From: Limnoperna fortunei
Lineage: Eukaryota > Mollusca > Bivalvia > Mytilida > Modiolidae
Direction of reading: 5' to 3'
Assembly (NCBI GenBank): GCA_944474755.1
Contig: OX104125.1
Coordinates: 49,463,346-49,527,345 of the forward strand
Length of the DNA: 64,000 nucleotides
The notes below the pieces were generated by a model, which was given only the letters and a program-made list of their open reading frames with translations, was not told where the DNA came from and did not search any database. Below are positions 31,338-43,850 of this stretch, in pieces (the stretch's first letter is position 1; every line of letters begins with the position of its first letter). The position numbers were made by a program, and so were the translations under genes.

Positions 31338-34010
31338 AAGAGTCATAATATGTTTGAGAATGCGTTAACATAAAATTTTCATCAAAATAATTTTGATTTG
31401 CAATAATTATTTGTACTGATAACTCTTGAAGAAAGAAATCTAAAAAGGACAGTGTAGTACAACATATTTTATACAAGCATTGTATCTTTGGTTCGACATA
31501 TGTCCACGTCTACACGAAGCTATGGTATATTATTACTTACTCCGAATGCATTCGAAACGAATGCTACTTACAAAATCATAAGTATTTCATTCACATAACT
31601 AGACAGCTATGTAAGGCAACAACGACTTACACCACAATGTAACTGTGAAAGTCCTTTTCATGTCATGTAAGGATTCTCTAGTATTATATTGTTTTCCTCC
31701 ACTCCTCAGTTAAAAGTTTTTTTTCCGGTAAACATCAATCGTTACTTGCGTAAGTATTTCCATTTAATAATACGGTATTATTTTGATATATACCATTAGG
31801 AAACATACATTGACGGAACGGAATGCTAAACCACGAAGAAATCTTATATTTCAGAAAATGTCTCATTGAGAAACACGAAACCTACGATTCATAAGAAAAC
31901 TGTATCAAACAAAACTGCAACAATGTAAACAAGAAAAATAGCAAAGAAAACCGACCGAACAACAAGAGCCAAAAGACAAGGGACAGTTACAAATCCGGAT
32001 ATAGACAAAACGCAACACAAAAACCAAAAACACAAAAAACAGAAAGAGAGTAACCCGAACCCAATAAAAACCATGGGTGCACTCAGGTGCTCCGGAACAG
32101 TAAGCAGTGCCTGCCTCTTATTAGACACCCGTCGAGTTACTCATTGTCATGTCTAAGTCTGTAAAACGTCAGAACGTTTTAAGAATGGATTTTGTTACGA
32201 CACTCCGTTTGTGTTGACATATTTTGTCTCACAGACATTTTATCCATTTCCAGAGTATCTTGTATTTGTCAAAAGTCCCTATCTCATATATTTGTTCGTT
32301 GCGTAAGTCAAAATATGATGTAAGTGTCGTATTTTGACTTAAAGCGTGCGAAACAATTTTGTTCACTACTAATACAAAGAGTGTTTCATCAGTCGTATCA
32401 GACAAACTTTGATTGAGATTATGAAAGAATAATTGTGTCTATGGCAGATAAAACATGCCCATGATACATTTTAGACGTTTGCTGTCAATGACCGTTGACA
32501 TTACTCCTCTTTTAATATTTGTCAGGAAAACGAAATTTTAAATGTTTGAAAGATTTTTTTTATTTATTTACCCGTTAATTTAAGCCGGAAGTTTTATGGA
32601 CCGATTGTGATCGGTCCGATGAATTTATAACATGTCCCATATCCAACGATTGGAATTTATGTTCTTATTGACTGACTGCTAACGGATGCTTGGTTGCTGA
32701 CTGAGCACATTGCTGCTGTGTCTTTAACCTAAGATCCTCTAATTATTATACAATGTACTATCATAAAGTTGATATTTTAAGGGATAAGTAAGCGCTTTAG
32801 TTTGATGAATACCCGGTTTAACCTCAAGTTTAATACAAGTGTATTTGTCATTAATGTTTACTTTGTTTGCCTTTATGAGTCTAGGTCTTTGTAATTTGCT
32901 TGTAACTTGTTGTATGTGTTTGTATACACAGTTTATCCTCATCATCCATATTGCAGGACAAAGGGAAAGAGAAAAAAGTCAGCATGAAATCGTTTTAAGA
33001 CCTCACGTTTCAGAAGGAACCACACAATGTCTGTAGCAATCTAGTGATACAAGTATAAAGTTTTTGCAAACGACTTGAATGTAAAATATACATTAAGTTT
33101 TGTGAAAAGAACCATTTAGTATTTATATCATGGAAAACCGTTATTAGCACTTACCAATTGACATAATGCATAGAAAAGTTCGTCTTAATTACGTCAAATT
33201 TTATTTTGATATCTGACAATACAATAGCACGTGCTTTGGATATCCGTTTTTTTATTTTAATTAGTAAAATATCGGTCACACCATTTTAAGCTCCGCCCTC
33301 TTGTTGGTCATCAGTTGTTAATAGGTGGAATCAACAGTCTTGTATGTGTTACAACTAATTTATAGCACAACCTTCTTCGTAAGACAAGTGCACATTTTCA
33401 CGCTTCTCATTCAAAAATGTATTTGTCTAATATGGTCTGTACCACAAATATAATTTGAAAAACATTATATGATCAAAATATTTAGTCGTCGTAAAATTCA
33501 GATCCTGTTCAATCTGCTTAAGGTGTGAAAGAGAAATCTAGGTGTACATATGTTTTATTTTGTTGGTGACCGTGTTTATACATTTTTCATGTGTATCACC
33601 ATAAACAAATTCTTTGATATTTAAAAGAAAAATCGTCTATTGTGTTCTTTCGTTAGTTGACTTTATTATAACCCGTATGTTACTAGAGTGTTATGTAAAC
33701 AGTGTGTTTCGTTTTGTAAATTTGAAAGTTTATTCTTTGTTCTGATAGACGGTTTTAAAAGACAATGAGTTTTAACGCAGAATCATATACATTTGTTTTA
33801 AAGTACAGTGATTATAAGTTATGATACACAATGCATTGATTTATTAAAGTTGATACAAATTATTCACAACAAATAAGCTGCAGACATACTAGTAAGACAC
33901 TGAAAAGTCAAAACTATAAATCATACAACATCTTAATCGTTTGAATGTTAATTATTTTTTCGATTTGGCGCAACTGATGAGACTTGATTAAACGAAATGC
34001 TTGTCTGGCA
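31338..34010. repeat. Segment S of copy 2
   Basis: Collinear with S of copy 1 from about 16010 onward; the first 200 bp of S are missing. Carries the private retroelement-tail insertion at 31934. It passes at 34010 into T (GCTTGTCTGGCATAGTAAATT), where copy 1 instead jumps into alpha of copy 2. Confidence 0.85.
31934..32154 (-). mobile_element. Retroelement 3' tail insertion, copy 2 only
   Basis: A 221-bp block absent from S of copies 1 and 3, which read TGTAAACAAGTCTGTAAAAC without a break. On the minus strand it begins near ACTCGACGGGTGTCTAATAA and runs through GAGGCAGGCACTGC, TTCCGGAGCACCTGAGTGCA, GGTTCGGGTTACTC, GTTGCGTTTTGTC and TATCCGG to a T-rich end. This is the tail of the element whose coding relic is at 6366 and its copies, but cleaner and nearer the common mussel version. 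AAG flanks both sides (31931-31933, 32155-32157). It is a 5'-truncated, recent insertion. Confidence 0.72.
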
Positions 34011-35608
34011 TAGTAAATTCTGTTAGCCTTGGTTAATCTTTAATAACATATGTAAATGACATCAGTAAAATATAAAAAAAACATCAAACTGCTTTCTTTT
34101 TTTGAGTACAATAAAAGGATTTCAGTGGTCGACTCACATAAAAACCAAGGTGTAAATTAGTCTATGTTATATATCCTACAGTCATCAAAACAGGAGTCTG
34201 ATGGGGCATTCTATGTAATTATATTTGAATTATTTAAGAAGACTATCTAAGATACTCTCCAGATACGGATTATGTGTTGCGTTGTGTATTTGTTGAAACA
34301 CTTCTCAGTGTCTGGACAGGTCTGAACAACTGCAGCATAGATGTATTGTTTCTTCAACTGATATTTGCCCTATTATTCATGAGCTTCTGTTGGCGATTGT
34401 TTGACGAATCTACTCGCAATGTGTGTGCAAATGACAGATGACCAACAGATGTATTAAGTTTTCCCGAGCGTTGATACTATTTTTTATCATAGTTACTCTC
34501 TTTGTGTTTTGTGTTTGTTGTTTCTGTGTTGCGCTGTACATGACTATCTTTATCCATATTTGTGAGCAACTGTGACATTTAGCTTATTTATGATGACCTG
34601 TTTTCAGCATTTTACACTTGCACAACCGGATTACTCCGTTACCTACGTTATAACAAGGGTGTATGGAAATGGGATCACCTGAAAGTACTTCTGTACAGCC
34701 TTTGTCTCCGTTTCAGGCTGATCAGAAGTACTTTCAGGTGGTATGATTTCCGTACACCCGGTAATAACGTATATAACTGATATAAATGATAATGTTTATG
34801 GCTTAGATATTCAAAACTAAATTAATATAATGCAGTGTTCATATTTTTAGTGGAAACGTAGACTATAAAGAACTTATTATAATTAGATCATTTATTAGCA
34901 CCATTAAAAAAACTGTGAATGAACATTACATGTTATATTTTTACTAGTTACTTGCCCAGACAGTATTATACAAGTTATTTAAACCTCCTCACCAACTAAA
35001 TTTGAAAAGTAAGGTATGTGTTTTTGATACAACTTATACTAACTTATTCAATAAATGTGACAAAATCATGTTTGATTAAGGACAGTTACTTCACATTGAT
35101 GCCGTTTGTTAAATGATAATATTACAATTCCTTTAGACATATTATGTTTGCCTCCTCGTTGTGGTAAGTCTAAAAATAATCGTACATCGAGTCTCCTGTT
35201 ATGTTTGTCTGTCCTGCAACCTTGTAAAAAATGTAGTTGCAGTTGACTAAGAAGGTAAATATAATAAAATAAATGCTTTTATATGTGTATAAAGAAAAAC
35301 AAGAAGCAACAAGTTAGTTAACCGATATACAGGGATTTACAATTAAAACAGCAGACCAAACGATTCATTAAAAACTAATGATTGATTGATGTATTGATTG
35401 ACTGATTGATTCACTATTTCAGAAAAACTGTATACTACTATATAATATACTATTTTACTTTGTATTTGATATGCAGACGTTTTTAGATTATGTGTTTTTC
35501 ATTGTTTGTTTGTTAGTTCGTTAGTATGTGTTCCTCTAGTGCATATGTCTATCTTACATCGTCTTCATTAAACACTTAGATTTCGTTGCGGATAAAATTT
35601 ATCATTGA
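34011..35608. repeat. Segment T of copy 2
   Basis: The first 480 bp have no relative elsewhere in the unit. From about 34490 T is a diverged paralogue of 6830-7940: the retroelement tail end, the hairpin, the word CATTGATGCCGTTTGTTAAATG, the GTCCTGCAACCT word and a TGAT-rich run come in the same order. It then leads into alpha just as 6830-7940 leads into beta. Nearly identical to T of copy 3 (about one difference per hundred bases by eye). Confidence 0.85.
34646..34769. repeat. Long hairpin in T, copy 2
   Basis: Perfect 18-bp inner arms, CACCTGAAAGTACTTCTG (34676-34693) and CAGAAGTACTTTCAGGTG (34723-34740). These continue outward as imperfect arms (CGTTATAACAAGGGTGTATGG against CCGTACACCCGGTAATAACG). 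The 29-base loop is TACAGCC to GGCTGAT and can itself pair at its base. Its decayed paralogue precedes beta at 7021-7150. Confidence 0.88.
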
Positions 35609-38600
35609 CTTCGTTTAATAAAAGTTTAAAATTCTATGTATATAAGACCACTTGAGTGACATCAAATTTTATGTTCGACGAAATTAAAAGGATTCGATAG
35701 TTTATAACACTTAAAAGATGAAACCTACACAAAAATTTAAAATCCAAATGATTAAGATGTTGTAGTGCTTTAATCACACAGATTCGAAGATCTTATACCA
35801 AACCTCATCTTAGCGACTGTAGTAGATAACCTGTTTGGAGAGTGTAATTATCCCTGAATGATAAAATTGAATTCTTTACATTTATAAATATGTCTATTAT
35901 AGCTGCTGCAAAAGACTGAGTTCTCCGTGTGTTCAGAATGCTACACATTATTCAAATGGCAGTCAAAATTGTGATCCCATCAGTACCTTTTTTCTGTGAC
36001 TTATTATTGATTCCAGTCCCATATTAAGCGACATATTACTTCTCGGACCTTGAACAAACAAGCAATTAATCAATGCGCAGGTATGACGCATCAAAGAAGT
36101 AAACTTGTTTAACCGTTGTTTTTTTAAAAGGCAAAATAACATACTCTGTTCCGTAGAAATATTATCAAATATACAAATGCAACAAAAATTAGTAAGTACT
36201 ATGGCAGATGCGCGTAAATCTAATGAAGAGGGAAAGGTGGATCTCACACTACAAATAATGGCAAGACATTACCACAAATAATTTGATATAACAACATTAC
36301 CGAAAACCTTTACTCACTGATAAATATAATATTTTATTTACAGATTGTTATGCATTTAGCAACACATTTGCATTTTAGCACGTCAACGATTTTGGTTTAT
36401 ATCCCAGCTTTATAATATGAGTACATTTATTTTATTGCATTAACACACATAACTTATGACAAAACCTTAATTGTTTAATTCTATATGAGTACTAATTGTA
36501 TAAATATGTCAGCAGAAAATACAAAGGAAACCGCCCGAACAACAAAAATGTCTAGGGACGACTACCCTTTGCGGATATATAAAACATTAACAACAGGAAA
36601 AAACAAAAAGCACACAATTAAGGGAAAGTGAGTAATCCAAAATGACGTAAGACATTAATAACTGCACAAAGATAGAGCAATATTTAAAGCATTATTTCTT
36701 AGAACACTTTGCTTCCGACATGTCATCCGACGTATAAACAATGTAGAAAAGTTATGCTCGACATGTTGGGCTTTACAGATGCAAGTGTCACACATTCGAA
36801 TCCTATCGTGTCAGAAAATAGAGTTTAATAGATTTCCCCCTATGTCGTGGAGAGTACAAATAAACATTTTTTTTACCGACAATCTAAGAATTGTGTTTTC
36901 ATCCAGCACTTCTAAAATACAATTTATACTCTCGACAGACAAGAGAAAAGAGTGAATTTCCAGCAAATTCCAGCGTATTCCAGTAATAGCTTGACATCAC
37001 AAACATATATTTCATACGAAAACATGTAAATCACTCAGAATAATAATAAATGTCGTTCAAAGGGAGGTACATTATCTCTCACACAGATCGCAGGTGACAT
37101 ATTTATGGTCTCGAGTTTGTAGGCCCACACACATTTTAAAACACAGATTTTGCATCTTGTACAGTAAGACTGTGCATTGTAGCAATTCCTTCCCATAACA
37201 TCCTTCCTGTTCAATGAAACTTGTACTAATGGAACGAAAGAAAGTCTTGCTCGATGAAAGTTTATAGATATGCGTGTATTTTATTTTAAATAACGCAAAT
37301 GTGTTTTTCATTCTGTATTGTGATATTTTTTAATTTGTATACATGGTGTAACGATATAAATAAAAAGTTGACTACACAAAGAAGCAATATTTTATTTGAT
37401 TCTTTTGATGACAAGAAATTACCCAAGTGCATAAAGGATCCATAACTAACGTAAACAATACCTTTTGGTATATTGGAGAGAGCTTCCCGCTGCAAATAAA
37501 TGACATCTCTTGCTAATTTTGTTCACACTTAACGTTTATACGCTTTGACAGTAATTATATATAAATGGTTTTTGCATTGTCAAACACTTCAATAGGAATT
37601 GATTGCCAGTTATAATCAGAGAACCACAGAAACAAACCATACAAAATTAAGACTAAAATTACACATGACCGTGTTTGTGTGTCATATCTATTTACGCTAG
37701 TTAAAATCAATGCGTAATTACAGTTTCGATAAAAAAAACACTGCATTAAATAAGTATATTATGTCAGACATTTAGAGACGTATATACGCGTTTTTTAATT
37801 AATGCAAGTAGTAATCATAAACACAAAACTTAATATGTATTATAAAATCCAACGAATGATATATTTATGTGTAAACTTCAAAAATGTTCATATACCAATA
37901 ACATAAACAATTTCTGGAAATCCCTGTTACATTGTCGCTGCGCTTACCTGTTCATGCCTACATCGCATTATGCTTTGCACACATAATCTTATAAATGTAC
38001 TTGTAAGCAAAATCAACATGACCTAAAGGTTATTAAATGTTGTTATTATACTTTTTATAAAAAAAGAGTCATAATATGTTTGAGAATGCGTTAACATAAA
38101 CCTTTCATGATAATAATTTCTATTTGTAATAATTATTTGCACTGATAACTTTTGAAGAAAGAAGTCTGAAGGGCAGTGTAGTACAACATATTTAATACAA
38201 TCATTGTCACTTTGACACGACATATGTACGCGTCTACGCGAAACTATGATATAGAATATTGTGCTTAAAGATAAAAACGAACCTATGGGAATATTATCAC
38301 TTATCCCGAATGTATTCGAAACGCATTCTACTTAATAAATCATTAGTATTGTATTCACATAACTACACAGTTATGTAACGCAACAACGACTTACACCAAA
38401 ATGCAACCGTGAAGGTCATTTTAAGGTCATGCAAGGATGCTATATTATTATATTATTTTCATCCACTCGTCAGTTAAACACTTTTTTTTGGTTAAACATC
38501 AATCGATTCTTGAATTTCCATTTTAATTATACGGATATATTTTTATATATAACATTAGGAAACACACATTGACGATACTGAACGCTAAACCATGAAGAAC

Positions 38601-40706
38601 TCTAATATTTGAGAAAATGTCTCATTGAGAAACACGAAACCTACAACAGATAAGAAAACTGTATAAAAAAACTGGAACATTGTAAACAAGTCTGTAAAAG
38701 ACTCAGAACGTAGTAGAGAAACGGTCCGTTTGTGTTGACATATTGTGCCTCACAGACATTACACCACTCTTCACAGTATCTTGTATCAGTCACGGTAAAG
38801 TTCGGTTTAAAGCTACCTTTACAAAATTGTTCCGTATTTTGTAATGAAATGATTCTTAGATAAACCGCAAATATATGTAATGAATATTTCTGCTGGTATA
38901 AACAGGTATCACTTTTGCATATGGTCTACACTTGACGTAAGGAATTTAATCGTTGTTTTGATTTCCGTAACATAAAACGTTTGCTTGAATTAGTGTAGTC
39001 GTTCATGAAATGTGATTTATCTAGGTTTTCAATATGTTTTTCGAGAAGTACTGACCCTAAAGAAGCGTTTTAGAGACCCGATTCACGAGCTTTGTCGTTG
39101 TAGGAGTATTTTAAAAATCACTTAAAAAGTCTAATAGAATGCTGTCATGACAAAATTGTAGCTTAACCTAAGATTCATTTAAAATATGTTCATGCAAACA
39201 GACAATACTTGCAATATACATATAAGTAAATATAGTATATTCTAATATATTTTCTCACCAATATTACGAAACTTGACAATTAGTCTTGAACATCTCAAAG
39301 CGCCTCATTATATAATATTGATGCTACGTATAATAAGTATTGAGGCTGCAAAAAACGCGCACCGATCATTATGGATTGATCGATCACTGTATCTGATACA
39401 TAAGTGCAAAACTTTGCCTGGTGCAGAAAATGCATTGCTGAAAAAGAAACCAATATGAGGTGTTGGTATAATTTTACAACAAAAAATAGAAACCAACACC
39501 TGTGTAATCTTTTATGTGTCGTATAATGTAATAAAAACGCTGCTTGCTTGTGCTAACATTATGTGTTGTGTTATTTATAGTCGGATAACGTTCATTAAAA
39601 GATGTTTACAATATATGTGTTTCGTTCTGCAGTGCATGTTTCCTAACATAGTTATGTCCGCCTACTGCACTATGGAGTGTAGTTGCCATGATCAAACCAA
39701 CACAGATTTAGAAAACTTGAATAATATAAGAAATTAAATTAGTAGAATTTTTCTTTTTTTTCAATCTTTGTTGGGTGATGTTTAACGCGACTTTCAATCA
39801 TGTTTCAGCCATAACAAGGGGTCCTATTTTTTTAAGGAGGTCGAAGTGAACGGAGAAAACCTTTGAACTGCGGTGGGAAAACTGACAATCCTTGGCAATG
39901 AAGATTGGAGTCAAAAGTACATCCTGCCCAAATTACAGATCACGCAATTAATAGATGACTAACTACCTTAATACCTGGGTATAATGTTAATGAAGATAAC
40001 AGCATACCGAATAAAAAGGAAACTGTAAAAACGACAATTCAAGCACCAAAGTCCCAGAAAAAGGCAAAATACAGAACACAAATCAAACTAAAATGTAACT
40101 AAAACAACTGTCCTGACTTGGCACTGGTAATGCAAAAGACATGGAGGGTTAAACCAGGTTGTTTTCAAGCAGTACATATACATTCGAGGTCAGGGTTTTA
40201 TGCGGTACTCTGAATTCCTCCCCAATATAATCTATACAAACAGCTAAATGTGGAACTAATCACCATTTGACCAAGCAAAGCAATAATGCAATGAACATAC
40301 CATTAGCCGATTACTAAACATGAACATGAATAAATAAATGTATAGATAGTTTTCTATTGTTGTGGCAAGCAATTAACACAAAAATACGTTAATAAAATAT
40401 ATTATTACATCATATTCGAAAACAAAATTAATGCCTCGTGTTATTAATAATCATCGTATCGTGTATCTGTAGACTTGATATGGTTTGTTTAATATGTCAG
40501 ACATTTATTCATACTAATTAGTTCAATTGTCTATTTTGGAGGTTCGATGTGCGTCATTTGATGTTTTTGATGCTACAAAATCAGTTTTCGTGTTTATGTT
40601 AGCTACTAGTATGTAAATTCTTAATTCGTCCGTAAATGGCTGATTTCTGGTACAGATGACCAAGTACAGATGAGCTCACGCGCACACATCTGTACTTGCT
40701 GTGTCG
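35609..40706. repeat. Alpha segment of copy 3
   Basis: Collinear with copies 1 and 4. It lacks the copy 1-only stretch at 1515-1690 and, privately, about 50 bases that contain the GCGCGTCTCGTCTAAC word near 35718. A retroelement-tail fragment on the minus strand lies at about 36507-36630 (as at 950-1072). No gene is supported: the ATGGCAGATGCGCG frame at about 36201 stops at TAA after HYHK. Confidence 0.88.
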
Positions 40707-40797
40707 CCCAATTAAAACACCAGAAACAAAAACGTTGTTATGGAAGCATAACAACGTTCGTCTATGACGTTCTTGTTTCCGGCGTTCTGATTGGATG
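40707..40797. repeat. Nested hairpin H1, copy 3
   Basis: Same structure as at 5516 but with more changes (CCCAATTAAAACACCAG on the left arm), so the outer stem is weaker. The inner GTTGTTATG/CATAACAAC stem is intact. Confidence 0.8.
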
Positions 40798-40866
40798 TCA
40801 GAGACAATGGAGTATAAACAATGGAGAGACTATATGATATAGCAATGTGAAATTTGTTGGTTTACG

Positions 40867-40979
40867 GAAGAAATAGGTTCTTTCATGCGCTCCACTCGAG
40901 AAAAGACATAAAATTTCTATCACTCGTGAAAGATCAACCGGTCTTTCACAAAAACGTATGAAAGAACCTATTATTCTTT
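40867..40979. repeat. Foldback element H2 with left arm deleted, copy 3
   Basis: The sequence jumps from TTTCATGCGC to TCCACTCGAGAAAAGAC. About 66 bases between two GCGC words present in other copies are gone, with one GCGC left at the joint. The outer arms remain. Confidence 0.83.
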
Positions 40980-41102
40980 TTTTGCTGCTAAACGGATAGA
41001 AGATCTCACCATTTTCTGAGTATCGTCAGATATGGATCTCTTTCCCAATGTAACATATTTTACACTTTTGATTTTTCTACACTCTACACGGCCATCCTTC
41101 AT
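40971..41102 (-). pseudogene. Small exon-like reading frame next to H2, copy 3
   Basis: The copy 3 version of the frame at 5842-5973: 43 codons with an intact ATG and stop, and the block VKYVTLGKRSISDD. It differs from copy 1 at about ten residues. No known family is recognised. Confidence 0.22.
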
Positions 41103-41499
41103 AAGCGACTTAAAACAAGGTCAAAATAACTTAATAAACGCTGATTGTTTTCAAGAAAACGGAAAAAAGATGATATAAATACCTGGTAATTAGACATTAT
41201 AGAACATACTTCGTCATCAATGACTCCAAATAAAAACGACAGAATATATCAAATGTTAGATTTTCTGATTCACAATATGATCGTAGTGTTTTAGAGACGT
41301 GTTTTTCGATAGACCGTTGGTATTCGAACGGTGTTAATGTAGTTCTTCTCCTAGCTTAGTACTGTTATGAGGCTAGAAAGCTTGCCGAACTAAGAAAAGA
41401 CAATAGCCAGACATTTAATGTCACATTCCGCAATAGTGATGATGTTGATCAACATCAGCAATGCTAAATGACTATTTCCATTCAATTTTTACTAGCAAG

Positions 41500-41842
41500 C
41501 TTGAAAGTGAAGACACCACCTATACATTAAGGTTGGCCTCTTACTTAGACCTACTTCTAGAAATAGACTCAGGTAAACATACAAAATAAACTCCTCGACA
41601 AACGTGATGACTTCAACTTTCCAATTGTCAACTTCCAGTTCATCGACAGCAACATTCCAGGAGTTTCAGCCAATGGTTTGTACATTTAACAACTTATACG
41701 TTATTATAGATCCTGCGGAATTAAGATTTTATAGACCGATCACTGCTGTTGACTACTAAGTTACTCAAACAAGTGTTTGTTGTACCTAGCTTTATTCTAT
41801 CTCTGTGGAAGATCTATGGTCGTCACCGCGTCTTAATGATCT
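41500..41842 (+). pseudogene. Reverse transcriptase C-terminal remnant, copy 3
   Basis: Same blocks as the other copies: YLDLLLEID, the shared TAA after HTK, RDDFNFPIVNF, then a private F-to-stop-type change in the YISQL block (ATTTAACAAC). The longer KLLKQ tract before the final block is present. A one-base loss is seen in TCTTAATGATC near the end. Confidence 0.83.
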
Positions 41843-43089
41843 TTAAAGGAAATCAGTCTCTCAAATTCGAACGGACATTTTTTATGTGTAATAGGTAGTG
41901 TTTTCTATTTATGGATTTGACTTTTTCATGACGGGTTTCTAATGAAAGGCAGAAACTGCCTACTCGTCCGGAGGAAATGAGTGCATGCATTGTTTTATTA
42001 GGTTCAAGTTACTTTCTTCTTGCGTTTTTTTTTTTTTTGGTTTTTGTGTTGCGCTGTATATAATAGTCTTATTCCAGATTTGTGAGCAACAGTAATGACG
42101 TAGCAAATTTCGCATATGTCTGACGACCAATTTTCAGCATTTTACAATTGTAATCCGGGGATAAATTTGTTACCGTCGTTACAAAAACGGTGCATGGAAA
42201 TGGTATGACCTTACAGTACTTATGGACAGTCTGCGTCTCTGAACAGAAGTTTTTTATGTAGTACAATTTCTATACACCCGGGTAATAACGTAAATCACTG
42301 ATAATGTTTACGTCCAAGGTATTCAAAACAAAATAATTATAATGCAGTGTTTTATTTTTAGTGAAACCTAAGAATATAAAGCACTGTATATACTTAGATC
42401 ATTTAATAGAGCAATTACCAAAACTGTTCATCAATATTGCATGTGATATTTTTACAAGTTACTTACCCTGACATTGCCATGAAAGTTGTTTCCACCTCAT
42501 CACCAACTAAGTTTGAAAAGTCGCGACATGTATTAAACTGATACAACTAATACTAAATTAATCAATAATTGTGCCAAAATCATGTGTGTTTTTTCACATT
42601 TATGCCGTTTGTTAAATGTATATATTCCGATTGGTATAGACCTATTGTGTTTGTATTCGTTGCGGTAATTCAAATTCAAATAATCGCACATTGAGTCTCA
42701 TTTTATGTTTGTCTTTGTCCTGCAACCTCGTAAACATGGAACAGCAATTGACGAAGAAGGTAAGACTACAAAAAGGTTGTATATGCGTATAAAGACAAAC
42801 AACAAGAAGCAACAAGTTAGTTAACAGATATTCAGGGATTTACTAAAACGGCAGACCACGCAAATCCTGAAAAACTAATAATTGATTGATTGGTTGATTG
42901 ATTGACTATTTAAGAAAAAAATGCATACTTATTTATAATATACTTTTTTACTTGTATTTGACATTTAGATGCCTTTTTCATTGTCTGTTTGTTTGTTTGT
43001 TAGTTGGTTAGTATGTGTTCCTTTAGTACATCTGTCTATCTTTATGGAGTTTCCTTTCAAACAATAGATTTCGTTGAAGATAAAATTTA

Positions 43090-43850
43090 TCCTTGACTAG
43101 GTGTTATAGAAGTTTAATATTCTATGCATACGTACATACTTGAGTGACATAAAATTTTAAGTTCGAACAAATTAAAAGCATTCGATTTTTTATCAAACTT
43201 AAAAGAACTAGGTTGGTGTCAGTTCATGATACAGAAATAAAATGTCATCAAAGATACCAAGGTTAATAAAATTTACTACCCCAGACGCGCATTTCGTCTG
43301 ACCAAGACTCATCTTTGGCGCTCAAACCCAAACAAAATTAAAATCCAAATGATGTTGTAGCGCTTTATCACCCATATTTCAAAATGTAATACCAAACCTC
43401 ATCCCAGGGACCGTTGTAGGTGAACTGTTTGGAGAGTGTAATTCTCTCTGAATGATAAAACTCAAGACTTATTTTCTTTGACTTATTATTCATCGTTCAA
43501 ACAATCAATTAATCAATGCGCATGTATGTCGTATCAATTAAATTAATATTGTTTAACAGTTGTTGTTTTATCAACGGTACTAACACAATTTGTAGCGTAC
43601 AAATGTGATTAAATATACCAATGCAACACAAAATTAGTTATTACTATGGCAGATTGGGGTTAATCTAATGAAGAGGGGAAGGTTAAACTCACACCACAAA
43701 TATTCCCAAGAAGGACAATAAGGTCATTATTTTGATATTACAACATTACCAAACAACTTTACTCACTGATAAATAGCTTATTTTGTATACATAGTGCTAT
43801 ACACTTAGCAATACATTTGCATTTAATCACACCATCGATTTTAGTTGAAA
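43090..43850. repeat. Beta flank of copy 3
   Basis: Collinear with 7943-8669, with the mytilid-type dispersed element at about 43207-43324 (CCAGACGCGCATTTCGTCTG). Leads into array 1. Confidence 0.85.

Larger units (their letters stand above)
18461..35608. repeat. Higher-order tandem repeat unit, copy 2
   Basis: Second copy. It begins in the middle of alpha (equivalent to about 2740 of copy 1) because S of copy 1 is joined directly to it. From there it is collinear with copy 1: hairpins near 21080-21410, reverse transcriptase remnant 21941-22280, beta flank, array 1, R, array 2 and S. It then continues into T (34011-35608), which copy 1 lacks. It carries a private 221-bp retroelement-tail insertion at 31934 and a private 33-bp loss near 20780. 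Confidence 0.92.

Noticed and set aside
31889..32128. 79-codon hydrophobic frame on the minus strand of S, copy 2
   Set aside because: It lies inside the untranslated tail of a retroelement insertion; T-rich sequence gives runs of F, L and C by chance.
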